Origin: Planctomycetota bacterium
Lineage (GTDB): Bacteria; Planctomycetota; Phycisphaerae; Phycisphaerales; Phycisphaeraceae
Length of the DNA: 64,000 nucleotides
NCBI GenBank assembly: GCA_024276075.1
Contig: JAJRXX010000037.1
Location: 1-64,000 of the forward strand
Direction: 5' to 3'
Positions 50,222 to 58,354 of the stretch are shown in pieces (within the stretch, counting starts at the first letter, position 1; each line of letters starts with the position of its first letter). The notes under the pieces were generated by a model. It was not told where the DNA came from and searched no databases. It saw only the letters and a list, made by a program, of their open reading frames with translations. The translations under genes were made by a program, and so were the position numbers.

Positions 50222-51330
50222 GGGATACCCCGGACGATCATGGGCCCGATCTGGCGAGTAAGCCAAACGGGGAGTTTTTTCCAGGTCTCGACGCGCCAGC
50301 GGTTGCGTGGGCTGTCGGGTCTCATGCTGGAAAAGTCGCCACGACGAAGGTGGTACTGCCAACAGGTGGGCTGAGGGCGGGCCCCCCACTGCTTCTTGAA
50401 CCGGTAGGTGCCTGAATCCTTGCTGGAGCGCCCGAAGTCGAATTGGTGGCTGCCACACTCGATCGATCGCAGCAGCAATTGGTGGTACATCCACATATTG
50501 GCATTGGTGTGATTGAATTGACGCAGGCAACTGGCGGAGGGCACCTGCGTGGACCCGAGCGCGTGGATGAGTAGTGCCGTTGCTACGGTATCTTGCTGAT
50601 GGCGGACCACGGCTAGCTCTGCTTGGCCGGGGAATTGCTCAAGGATCGCGGCGAATAGCTTGCGGGGGTATACGGGCGTGCCTAGGTCGCGCATGTTGAC
50701 AGCGAAGACAGCGTAGAAATCGTCGAGCAGTTCGGTACCACCCCATTGGATGGATAGTTCGGCCTTGTCGCCTTTGCGGACTTGGTTACGCACCTTGGCG
50801 GTGAGCTGTTTCCAGAGTGCGTCGGGTGAGCTGGGCAGGTCGAGCACCATGCGGGACTTCGAGGTGAGGGTGGCGTTCAGTGATGGGTGGTCGGGCGTGG
50901 CCGAGCCGTGGTGGCGCAGCTCGAGGTAGCGGACGTTTTTCTGCTGTGCTAACTCAACGGCACGATAGAGTAATTGAGTGGCGACCTGAGGCGAATCGGC
51001 GACGATCCCGGCGCGATTCAGGTACGGCAGGCTCACGAGAAATCGGCCAAATAGCGGGCTGGCGACGAGCATCAGGGGCAGGTAGCCGCAGATGTCGGTG
51101 GTGTTTGACTGATTAGAGGTGGCTAACGGTGCATCGGATACAGCAGTGTCGGCGTGGCCGTTACGACGAGCAATTAAGAGGCAGGGTTGGTGTCCTAGTC
51201 CGTGGCGCAACACGTCGAGCCAGCGTGGGTCGTGCTCGGCGCAGCTGCCCGAGTCGGGCTGACAGTGTGCAAGGTAGTCGCTGACCTGTCGCAGGAGGTC
51301 GGCGTCGGGTTGTTGTACGACTTGGATCAT
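50218..51330 (-). CDS. FemAB/GNAT-family protein of a PEP-CTERM system
   Basis: The 370-residue protein has two GNAT-like halves. The second half carries the motifs LWKQLTAKVRNQVRKGDKAE, LRQFNHTNANMWMYHQLLLR and FDFGRSSKDSGTYRFKKQWG, which recur in FemAB-type proteins that attach amino acids or acyl groups to cell-surface sugars. In exosortase gene clusters this kind of gene is often labelled FemAB-related, PEP-CTERM-associated. The acceptor is unknown. It lies between an acyltransferase and the exosortase with an ATGA overlap on the downstream side. Confidence 0.85.
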   Translation of the reverse strand: MIQVVQQPDADLLRQVSDYLAHCQPDSGSCAEHDPRWLDVLRHGLGHQPCLLIARRNGHADTAVSDAPLATSNQSNTTDICGYLPLMLVASPLFGRFLVSLPYLNRAGIVADSPQVATQLLYRAVELAQQKNVRYLELRHHGSATPDHPSLNATLTSKSRMVLDLPSSPDALWKQLTAKVRNQVRKGDKAELSIQWGGTELLDDFYAVFAVNMRDLGTPVYPRKLFAAILEQFPGQAELAVVRHQQDTVATALLIHALGSTQVPSASCLRQFNHTNANMWMYHQLLLRSIECGSHQFDFGRSSKDSGTYRFKKQWGARPQPTCWQYHLRRGDFSSMRPDSPRNRWRVETWKKLPVWLTRQIGPMIVRGIP

Positions 51331-51384
51331 AGGGTTACGTCCGGTGCGTGTCGGGTGCGTGTCGAATGCTGTGCGGCACCACGG

Positions 51385-51984
51385 CTACGCCGATCTGGCG
51401 AGCTTGGGTGTGTGATTTTCGTTCAACGGCTTGGCGGGTACGCCGGCGACCTTGGCACCGGGAGGTATGGGCTTCACCACGACAGCGCCTGCCCCGACGA
51501 CGGCGCGAGGCCCGACGTCTGCCATGACGATTGCGCCCGCCCCGATCCAGGCGCCCTGACCTATGGTGACTTTGACGTAGCGGTGAGCGTTCTCGCGCAG
51601 CGGACGCCCGTCGTGCGAGTCCGAACCGTGCTGGTGCCGACCGCTGAGGACCTGCACGGAGTCGGCGAGCATGACGTCGTCGCCGATATGGGCACGACCG
51701 ATAATGCAGAACCTGCCGATGTAGACGCGATCACCGATGATGGCCTCGGGTCGGCTAAACAGGCTCATGAACCCGAAATGCACATCGCGACCAACGGTGG
51801 CGAGCGTACGGCGATAGAAGGCTTGACGGGTGTAGACGCCAATCAGACCCGGGACCCGAGCGACGGACTCACTGGTCATCGCTAGCGCTCGCTGAGCGCC
51901 CAGCAGACCGCGACCCAGGTGGTACCCGATCAGGTACGGTCCGGCGAATAAGCGCCCCATACATCCGGCGAGAAATTTAAGCAT
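51385..51984 (-). CDS. Left-handed beta-helix acyltransferase
   Basis: The 199-residue protein consists of hexapeptide repeats from about residue 70 (AIIGDRVYIGRFCIIGRAHI, VTIGQGAWIGAGAIVMADVG) that form the parallel beta-helix of O-acetyltransferases. An internal loop with GRHQHGSDSHDGR follows the first coil group, where such enzymes keep the catalytic His. The end AGVPAKPL is typical. It probably decorates the exopolysaccharide made by this locus. It stands 20 bp after the glycosyltransferase stop on the same strand. Confidence 0.9.
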   Translation of the reverse strand: MLKFLAGCMGRLFAGPYLIGYHLGRGLLGAQRALAMTSESVARVPGLIGVYTRQAFYRRTLATVGRDVHFGFMSLFSRPEAIIGDRVYIGRFCIIGRAHIGDDVMLADSVQVLSGRHQHGSDSHDGRPLRENAHRYVKVTIGQGAWIGAGAIVMADVGPRAVVGAGAVVVKPIPPGAKVAGVPAKPLNENHTPKLARSA

Positions 51985-52004
51985 CGCATACGCCGACTAG
52001 GCTT

Positions 52005-53261
52005 CTAGGCGGAGGCTGCGGTTTGATGGTCCTCGTCGCGGCTGGTGCGTCGATCCAGCCCTAAGACGTGGTCGTAAACCGCTTTAACCTTTGCCACCCG
52101 CTTACCGAAGCTGAACTCCTGCTCGACCAGTACCCGGCCGTTCCGGGCGAGGTCTTGACGCAGAGGTTCATCGGCCAATAGGCGTCCCACGGCATCAGCT
52201 AATCGATCGATATGACCTATCGGGCATAGGAGACCCGCGTTGGATTTTTCGATAAGTTTTTTCAATGACATCACTTGCGTAGAAACAAGCGGGACATCCA
52301 TCGCCATGGCTTCTAGCACGGGGATGGGTAATGTGTCGCCGACGCCGCAGTGAACGAACAGGTCCAAGGCCTGGTAAAACTCGACGGGATCGGGGCCAGC
52401 TTCCAACAGTCTCACCCGATCACGCAGGCCCAAATGGTCAACCAAGACCTGAAGCTCGTCGCGGCTGGGGCCTTTGCCCAGGAGCCACACCTCCAGGTCC
52501 ACGCCTTGGCGGATCAGGGAATGAGCGGCACGGATCAGATTGCCAAACCCCATATCGGGTGTGAGCGGACCGTGGGCGCCGATGACCACGCGGCCATCGG
52601 GGACAGGTGGGTGGCCTTGACCGGGGCCTTGCGTGCGCAGCGAGGATTGTTTGGGCGGGCAGGTGCGGGTAAAAGTTTTGTCGTCGATGGCGTTGTAAAT
52701 CAGCGAGAGACGATCGGGCTGAACACCTATCTTGGTGATGCGCTGGGACAAATCTTCTGACATACACAAGACGTGGTGGTAATACGGCAGGCACCAGCGA
52801 TCGACGACGCTGTACAGGGGCGTGCGCGTGGCTTGATCGAGTTGATCGTGAACGGTGGAGACTAAATTCATTGCCCAAAAAGGACGGAGGGTCAGTCCTA
52901 ATAGATTCGACTTGTGGTCGTGACTGTGCCAGATGCGGACTTTGTAGTGCTTACATATCTTGAGCAACCGGCGTATGAGACTCTGATCCAGTGGCCCGCG
53001 GTCGGGGAGGGTGATGACCGGTAATTTGCTGTGTTCAGCGCGGCGTACCAATTGCTCGACACCGTCGTGATCCTGTGGGTGGATGTAGGCGGCGGAGAGC
53101 CAATAGTCTGAGTCGGCAAGATACGCTGCGGAAAGGAGGATGCAGTGCTCGGCGTCGGAGTGCGCTCCGTTGAGAACGCGCGCGTGCAGGACCACGTGGC
53201 GGCCGTCTGGGCGTGCGGGCCAATCGGTGTCGATCTTGGAATTTAGCTTTTTCCGAGTCAA
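52005..53261 (-). CDS. Glycosyltransferase, GT4 family
   Basis: The 418-residue enzyme has two Rossmann domains of GT-B type. The C-terminal half shows VIGAHGPLTPDMGFGNLIRA, EVWLLGKGPSRDEL and the acidic motif PVLEAMAMDVPLVST, with the final LCPIGHIDRLADAVGRLL. These are hallmarks of retaining GT4 enzymes that use sugar nucleotides. It is the first gene of the exopolysaccharide/exosortase operon running to 43675. Substrate not recognisable. Confidence 0.92.
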   Translation of the reverse strand: MTRKKLNSKIDTDWPARPDGRHVVLHARVLNGAHSDAEHCILLSAAYLADSDYWLSAAYIHPQDHDGVEQLVRRAEHSKLPVITLPDRGPLDQSLIRRLLKICKHYKVRIWHSHDHKSNLLGLTLRPFWAMNLVSTVHDQLDQATRTPLYSVVDRWCLPYYHHVLCMSEDLSQRITKIGVQPDRLSLIYNAIDDKTFTRTCPPKQSSLRTQGPGQGHPPVPDGRVVIGAHGPLTPDMGFGNLIRAAHSLIRQGVDLEVWLLGKGPSRDELQVLVDHLGLRDRVRLLEAGPDPVEFYQALDLFVHCGVGDTLPIPVLEAMAMDVPLVSTQVMSLKKLIEKSNAGLLCPIGHIDRLADAVGRLLADEPLRQDLARNGRVLVEQEFSFGKRVAKVKAVYDHVLGLDRRTSRDEDHQTAASA

Positions 53262-53922
53262 CCTATACCAATCCCACTTGAAACTTGTGCCTGTTTACGA
53301 ACGCCCGAGCATGACCAGCAATCACTTACGACACCTCCGACGCGCTAAAACATATGCAATGCGTATTAATCCCTGGAATCGTCAGCCCCATAACCCTAGC
53401 ACTGGACTAGGATCACGCGGGTGGTGCCTCGCCTCGACGCGGTATCAATCAGGCTCATCGGCGTGCGGGGGAACAAGCGTCACCGGAGGCTGGTCTTAGG
53501 GCATCATTCGGGACGGTAGCGGTTCGTTTCGGATCGGGGCTAACGGTTGTATGGGCGAACATTGACAGGGTTGGCCGAAGTGTAGCGTGGGTTGAGACGT
53601 GTTCCGATAAGGCGTGGGCGGCGGAAGGTGGGGGTGAGGCGCGCATGCGAGCGATGAGGTAATCGACCGAGTCGGTGAAATCGAGGCGGCGAACGAGCGT
53701 GTCGCGGTTACTCGGTGTGGATGTGGGTCTAATACCAATCCGGACAAATGCATACGCCATCGCTCTATCATGGGCATTGATGATACAACGACTTACCAAT
53801 TCTCCGACGCGCACAAAATATATGCAATGCGTATAAGATGTGTGCGTCGCGTGAACAGATGCCGAATCGAAAGCCGATGAGAGTGGGCAGCCGATAGGCC
53901 ACAAAGAGGACACCGATTAGCC
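53262..53922. repeat. Gene-free region with two family F elements
   Basis: F2 lies at 53264-53367 and F3 at 53730-53836. Both start TA-TACCAATC or AATACCAATC and end with the block CCGACGCGC...AAAA..TATGCAATGCGTAT. A third copy in reverse orientation is at 26881-26987. Each is about 105 bp and has no ORF. Between them lies GC-rich DNA (53370-53730) with no gene that I can support. The region also contains the divergent promoters of the glycosyltransferase operon and nuoB. Confidence 0.6.
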
Positions 53923-54489
53923 ATGGGATACGAAGCGGCATTGCCTACGGATAATTTCCTGACGACGCAGCTACAGCAGGTGGTGAACTGGTGCCGACGA
54001 TCGAGCCTGTGGCCGATGCCGTTTGCGACAGCGTGCTGCGGGATCGAGCTGATGGCCACGGCGAGCAGCCGATACGATTTGTCGCGATTCGGCGCTGAGG
54101 TGATGCGGTTCAGCCCGCGTCAGAGCGACCTGTTAATAGTGGCGGGGCGCGTGGCGATCAAGATGCTGCCTGTGCTGCAACGCATTTATCTGCAGATGAC
54201 CGAGCCGAAGTGGGTGATCTCGATGGGCGCGTGCGCGTCGACGGGGGGTGTGTTCGACACGTACGCGGTGGTGCAGGGCATCGATCAGTTCATCCCGGTA
54301 GACGTGTACGTGCCCGGCTGCCCGCCTCGGCCCGAGATGCTCATCGAAGGTGTGATGGCGATCCAACGGATTGTCGACCAAGACGGCCTACCACCGACGG
54401 GCGGTAAGCGTCACGCATTGAACGTAGCAATCGAGCCAACGCATACGGTCCAAGCGCAGCCGGTGGAGCTGACGGTCGGACGGTCGTAG
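53923..54489 (+). CDS. nuoB: NADH-quinone oxidoreductase subunit B
   Basis: The 188-residue protein carries the four ligands of the N2 [4Fe-4S] cluster of complex I: Cys38-Cys39 ([11 protein letters not shown]), Cys104 ([10 protein letters not shown]) and Cys133 ([12 protein letters not shown]). It is the subunit that passes electrons to quinone. In most genomes it lies in a nuoABCD run; here no other nuo gene is near, so it stands isolated. A second copy elsewhere, or a related hydrogenase small subunit, is possible, but the sequence is clearly NuoB-like. Confidence 0.93.
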   Translation: MGYEAALPTDNFLTTQLQQVVNWCRRSSLWPMPFATACCGIELMATASSRYDLSRFGAEVMRFSPRQSDLLIVAGRVAIKMLPVLQRIYLQMTEPKWVISMGACASTGGVFDTYAVVQGIDQFIPVDVYVPGCPPRPEMLIEGVMAIQRIVDQDGLPPTGGKRHALNVAIEPTHTVQAQPVELTVGRS

Positions 54490-54499
54490 GTTTTTCAGG

Positions 54500-54600
54500 T
54501 GGCCGATCCGCACAGTGGCCCCTACACCTTCTCACGGGTTGCTAGCAACCCGTGCCACCCGAATGTACAAATCTGTCCGGGCAGGGGCGGACCTACAAGA
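54500..54600. repeat. Tandem hairpin modules with CTAC and CCACCCG tags
   Basis: Three modules follow each other: GTGGCC-like arms then CCTACACC (about 54500-54528), a perfect hairpin at 54533-54554 with arms CACGGGTTGC/GCAACCCGTG and the tag CCACCCG, and GTCCG/CGGAC arms then CTACAAGAC (about 54572-54600). The order resembles the array at 18985-19045. No gene. Confidence 0.6.
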
Positions 54601-54635
54601 CTATTTGAGTGATCCACCTATCGCTGCTTAATTGT

Positions 54636-54848
54636 CTATCTATTTGCACCAGGTTTTTTGGGCTTGTGGTGTCGGCAGACGCCGCATTTGCCGCCGTCCT
54701 TGGCGCAGTGCTTGCAGCCTTTGCAGGTCTTGCATGCTTTGCAGTTGTTTGCGCCTGTGCACTTGGCGAGGTTGATCGTCGAGTGCACAGCCGACGCGGG
54801 GCACGCCAGGGCGGCTACGAGCAGTGCGATTGATATCCGAGTGTTCAT
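54636..54848 (-). CDS. Secreted cysteine-rich peptide
   Basis: The 70-residue product starts with a clear signal peptide (MNTRISIALLVAALACPASA) with cleavage expected after ASA. The mature part of about 50 residues has eight cysteines, most spaced CxxC (CKACKTCKGCKHC, later KCGVC), and ends in a basic HHKPKK tail. A perfect AAGGAGGTG lies eight bases before the ATG, the strongest ribosome site in the window, so it is well expressed. The pattern suggests metal binding or disulfide-rich structure, acting outside the cytoplasm. I do not know a named family for it. Confidence 0.8.
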   Translation of the reverse strand: MNTRISIALLVAALACPASAVHSTINLAKCTGANNCKACKTCKGCKHCAKDGGKCGVCRHHKPKKPGANR

Positions 54849-54912
54849 CGCGGAGCACCTCCTTCAAGATGTCCACCCGGAAATGGTGTATTACGGTCGT
54901 CTGAAATGACAA

Positions 54913-54998
54913 TGCCCGGGACAGGAGTCGAACCTGCAAGCGGTGTAACCCGCACCAGCACCTCAAGCTGGCGTGTCTGCCAATTCCACCACCCGGGC
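54913..54998 (-). tRNA. tRNA-Leu (anticodon GAG)
   Basis: The 86-base class II tRNA has the acceptor GCCCGGG, a long variable arm (GTGCGGGTTACACCGCT), anticodon stem CCAGC/GCTGG with loop TTGAGGT (anticodon GAG), T-arm GGTTCGACTCC and discriminator A. CCA is not encoded. It reads CUC and CUU codons. Confidence 0.95.
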
Positions 54999-55059
54999 GA
55001 AGCGGCTGTCAACCGGTATCAAGTATATCAAAGGTGATCAGCGGCTGAGAAGGCGTCGG

Positions 55060-55170
55060 CAAGGGTGTGCGGGACACGGTCATGGCAGATGCCGATGATA
55101 AGGGAGGTCCGCTCCCTGACGATCGCGCGCTCGTCGCAGTGACGGACGGATTCAAACTGACCCACAACCC
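55060..55170. repeat. Partial family D element D3 with shared core
   Basis: The core at 55109-55134 (GCTCCCTGACGATCGCGC) and the right end GGATTCAAACTGACCCAC match D2, but the left terminus CAGTTTGAAT is missing. The remnant lies between tRNA-Leu and lysC. Confidence 0.55.
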
Positions 55171-55272
55171 GGGGCAGGTGCGTGGTGATGCTATATTGCC
55201 AGCACGGTGTCACGGCGGGTACATTGTCTGGCTCGCAAATGAAACAAGGACGACTTCACACAGCGTAGAAGC

Positions 55273-56592
55273 ATGGGCACAAAGGTCTGTAAATTCGGGG
55301 GCACGTCGCTGGCGGACGGCAAGCAGCTACGCAAGGTGCAGGCGATCGTGCAGAACGACGGCGATCGTCGGTACGTGGTGCCTTCGGCGCCGGGCAAGCG
55401 CGGACCCGACGACCGCAAGATCACCGACCTGCTGTACCTGTGCCACGACCACGCGAAGCAGAACATCCCGTTCGACCAGGTGTTTAACCTGGTGGCTGAC
55501 CGGTATCGTCAGATCTTGGTTGAGCTGGACATGTGGTTCGACATCGCACCGCACCTGGAAAAGATTAAGGATGAGATCGCCGACGGTGCCAGCCGCGACT
55601 ATGCAGCGAGCCGGGGTGAGTACCTGTGCGGGCTGATCTTGGCTGAGCTGTTGGGGTACACGTTTATCGACGCGGCGGATGTGATCCGGTTCGACACGCG
55701 AGGACAATTTGATACAACGGCGACGGGACAGGCGCTGGGGCCGACGCTTCTCAAAACCGAGCCGGTGGTCATCCCAGGGTTTTACGGCGGTCTGCCGGAC
55801 GGTAGCGTCAAAACGTTTCCACGGGGTGGATCGGATATCACCGGCGCGGTCATCGCCCGTGCGATCGGGGCGGACGTATACGAAAACTGGACAGACGTGA
55901 ACGGGCTACTGATGGCAGACCCCTGCGTCGTAGACAACCCCAAGACGATCGAGACGATCACGTATCGTGAGTTGCGCGAGTTAGCCTACATGGGCGCGAC
56001 GGTGCTGCACGACGAGGCTGTTTTTCCGGTGCGCGACACGGGTATCCCGGTCAATATCCGTAACACCAACCAGCCCAACCACCCAGGAACGATGATCATT
56101 TCGTCACGGACGAAACCGATAACGCACGGTGGGACGATCACGGGCATCGCGGGCCGCAAAGACTTCACGGTCATCGCGGTGGAAAAGGCGCTGATGAACA
56201 AGGAACTGGGCTTTGGCAGACGCTTGCTGAACGTGCTGGAGGTGCACGGCGTGAGTTTCGAGCACATGCCCAGCGGGATCGACACGATGAGCGTGGTGGT
56301 CGCGGACGCTCAATTGAAGGGCAAGCTCGACACGATCCTCGAAGATATCCGCCACGAATGTCACCCCGACGTGCTGGAGGCGAACCCGCACATGGCGGTG
56401 ATCGCGACGGTGGGCCGAGGGATGGCGCACATTCCGGGTATGGCGGCGAAGCTGTTCACAGCACTGGCTGATGCGGGGGTGAATATCCGCATGATCGATC
56501 AGGGGTCAAGCGAAATTAATATCATCGTGGGCGTGGAGACGGCGGACTTTGAGGCGGCGGTGCGCGCGATCTACCGGGCGTTTGTCGAATAG
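55273..56592 (+). CDS. lysC: Aspartate kinase
   Basis: The 439-residue enzyme phosphorylates aspartate, the entry to lysine, threonine and methionine. It has the kinase start MGTKVCKFGGTSLADGKQ, SRGEYLCGLILAE, FPRGGSDITGAVIARAIGAD with the ENWTDVNGLLMADP segment, and two C-terminal ACT domains (FTVIAVEKALMNKELGFGRR and IATVGRGMAHIPGMAAKLF), the site of lysine or threonine feedback. It is a single-function kinase; homoserine dehydrogenase is not fused. It has no adjacent partner gene in the pathway. Confidence 0.96.
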   Translation: MGTKVCKFGGTSLADGKQLRKVQAIVQNDGDRRYVVPSAPGKRGPDDRKITDLLYLCHDHAKQNIPFDQVFNLVADRYRQILVELDMWFDIAPHLEKIKDEIADGASRDYAASRGEYLCGLILAELLGYTFIDAADVIRFDTRGQFDTTATGQALGPTLLKTEPVVIPGFYGGLPDGSVKTFPRGGSDITGAVIARAIGADVYENWTDVNGLLMADPCVVDNPKTIETITYRELRELAYMGATVLHDEAVFPVRDTGIPVNIRNTNQPNHPGTMIISSRTKPITHGGTITGIAGRKDFTVIAVEKALMNKELGFGRRLLNVLEVHGVSFEHMPSGIDTMSVVVADAQLKGKLDTILEDIRHECHPDVLEANPHMAVIATVGRGMAHIPGMAAKLFTALADAGVNIRMIDQGSSEINIIVGVETADFEAAVRAIYRAFVE

Positions 56593-56643
56593 CTTTCTCC
56601 CCTTCTTTCTCCTGCTTTACCCCCCTACCACCACCCCGCACAC

Positions 56644-57618
56644 ATGTCGCCACACACGAGCCAATTTTTTTTCTTTAGCCTGTTCGGGCTGGCGTCGCTG
56701 TGCGCGGGCTACACAGCCCGACGGCGTGGCTGGGTGAACGAAGACGTTAGCAGAGCGATCCACTTCCACACGATCGTGTGGGTGTGGTCGACGGTGCTGT
56801 TGCTGAGTCTATGGCGGCTGCCGCCTGAGGCGACGAACCTGTGGCTGGCGTTGATTCAGCCTGTGATGATGGCGGTGGGTGCGTACGGGATGATCCCGGT
56901 GGCGAAGCTGCTGGGCTGCAAGGGTAAACAAATCGGGGTGATGGCGATCGCGGGTGGCTTGGGCAATAACGGTTTTACGCTGGGGTCGTACCTGTGCTAC
57001 AGCCTGCTGAAGCCCGCGGAGGAGGCGCTGGCATACGGGTTGACGTTTGTGTTCCTGACGACGGTGTCGGTGGTGCCGTTGATCTTCCCGCTGGCCAGAC
57101 GGTACGGGGATGGGGACGGCAGTGATGAGCCGTTTGCGAAATTGGTAGTACGTAGCTATCTGGACCTGCGTGCGCTACCCATGTACGCGTCGCTGGTGGG
57201 TATCGCGCTGGCGGTGTGGGCGGTGCCATACCCGACAAAAGTATCGCAATGGGGGATCGTCGACGTGCTGATGTACGTGGGGGCGTTTGGCGGTTACTTC
57301 GGAATCGGTCTTCGGCTTCGGCTGGGTGATTCGGCGGCATACATTAAACAACACACGACGCTGGCGATGGTGAAATTTATCGTGCTGCCGTGCGTGGCGG
57401 GTGTCCTGCTGTGGGCGGTGTGCCTGACGCCTTGGCCGCTGGGCGATCTGGCGCAGCGAGTCGTTTGGGTGCAGTCGACGGTGCCCGCAGCGATCATCAC
57501 GGTAATGCTGGCGAACCTGTTCCACCTGGACGTGCGCATGGCAAGCGTGCTATGGGTGTGGAATACGCTGGTGTTTGTGCTGGTGGTCCTGCCGGTGTTG
57601 TTCTGGATGTGGGGATAG
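56644..57618 (+). CDS. AEC-type permease (auxin efflux carrier family)
   Basis: The 324-residue protein has about ten hydrophobic segments in two inverted halves, with a central charged loop near residue 150 (ARRYGDGDGSDEPFAK). Features that fit the family are AIAGGLGNNGFTLGSYLCYS in the first half, which carries the conserved polar unwound helix, and QSTVPAAIITVMLANLF in the second. AEC proteins export organic acids or amino-acid derivatives; the substrate is unknown. It starts 51 bp after lysC, possibly cotranscribed. Its TAG stop is in the family A element at 57616. Confidence 0.8.
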   Translation: MSPHTSQFFFFSLFGLASLCAGYTARRRGWVNEDVSRAIHFHTIVWVWSTVLLLSLWRLPPEATNLWLALIQPVMMAVGAYGMIPVAKLLGCKGKQIGVMAIAGGLGNNGFTLGSYLCYSLLKPAEEALAYGLTFVFLTTVSVVPLIFPLARRYGDGDGSDEPFAKLVVRSYLDLRALPMYASLVGIALAVWAVPYPTKVSQWGIVDVLMYVGAFGGYFGIGLRLRLGDSAAYIKQHTTLAMVKFIVLPCVAGVLLWAVCLTPWPLGDLAQRVVWVQSTVPAAIITVMLANLFHLDVRMASVLWVWNTLVFVLVVLPVLFWMWG

Positions 57619-57739
57619 AGCAACTAGCAGAAATATTCTCCATCCCGTTGGATCGTAGATATTACTTGCATTTGTATCTCACGGCTTGCAAGCAAGCCGT
57701 GCCACCCGGCTAACGGAATTTAATGACGCCAGTTGCCTA
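57616..57739. mobile_element. Family A inverted-repeat element, copy A3, between two convergent genes
   Basis: It starts TAGAGCAACTAGCAGAAATA and ends ACGCCAGTTGCCTA, bounded by TA at 57616-57617 and 57738-57739. The hairpin at 57680-57701 with CCACCCGG is identical in its arms to A1 and A2. The left end is the stop codon of the AEC-type gene and the complement of the right end is the stop of the DUF1802 gene, so both genes stop inside one element. Confidence 0.75.
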
Positions 57740-58300
57740 ATCCGCTACCGCAGCGCTGATGCGGTCTACGATCTGCCCGAACGCTGTGTCGTCGAGGACG
57801 GGCGTGGCCCCCGCGTCGTCAACCTCGTCGCCGGGGCGCAGCGGGACCCAACTCTTGCAGCCGGCGTACTGGGCGTGGTAATTGATGGTCTTGGGCGTGG
57901 ATAGGCGGTAGCAGCGTACAGCGATCAGGTAGAGCGGCCGATCGGGCTTGTAATTAAACCGCATATCAATGTGGGCAGCCGTCCAGGGATGCAGGTCGTC
58001 GAGCTGATCGAACGCGCGCCGGTCGGTGACGTGCCAAATGTGTGCGGCGTGACCCAGGCTGTGGAAGGTAATCTGGGCTGGCTCGTCGAGCGGTTCGACG
58101 AGGTGGCGGAATGGTTCCTTGACCATCTCAGGTTTTTGGTGCGCCCAGGAGGGAAACAACGCGAATCGCGGGTGTTCGAGCTCGAAGACGCCCGGCCCAC
58201 CTGTCTCGGCGATCCCCCCCTTGCGCAATAGTATGGCAAGCTTACCTTGTAGCAACAGGTCACAGACGACTGCCCATTCTTTGAGTGCGGTGTCGAGCAT
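57737..58300 (-). CDS. DUF1802 family protein
   Basis: The 187-residue protein begins MLDTALKEWAVVCDLLLQGK and contains the family motifs LRKGGIAETGG, ALFPSWAHQKPEMVKE and HIDMRFNYKPDRPLYLIAVR. DUF1802 proteins are small soluble proteins in cyanobacteria and planctomycetes, of unknown biochemical role, sometimes linked to restriction-like contexts. No such context is visible here. Its TAG stop comes from element A3; without the element the frame would run on. Confidence 0.85.
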   Translation of the reverse strand: MLDTALKEWAVVCDLLLQGKLAILLRKGGIAETGGPGVFELEHPRFALFPSWAHQKPEMVKEPFRHLVEPLDEPAQITFHSLGHAAHIWHVTDRRAFDQLDDLHPWTAAHIDMRFNYKPDRPLYLIAVRCYRLSTPKTINYHAQYAGCKSWVPLRPGDEVDDAGATPVLDDTAFGQIVDRISAAVAD

Positions 58301-58311
58301 GGTGTAATCTC

Positions 58312-58335
58312 ATTCCCTCACGATCGCGGCTCGCT
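58312..58335. repeat. Isolated copy of the shared core
   Basis: CATTCCCTCACGATCGCGGC followed by TCGCT matches the core that is present in elements B, D and E. No terminal repeats are evident around it. It sits between the DUF1802 gene and argS. Confidence 0.5.
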
Positions 58336-58354
58336 AAGAGGATACGGGTCTAAT

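Noticed and set aside
50222-50530. N-terminal extension of the exosortase frame up to 50530
   Set aside because: The extra 103 residues overlap the FemAB gene, are low in complexity and precede an ATGA-coupled ATG at 50221.
57997-58231. DUF1802 gene as part of a defence system
   Set aside because: No restriction, toxin or helicase gene is adjacent; the neighbours are an AEC-type permease and argS.
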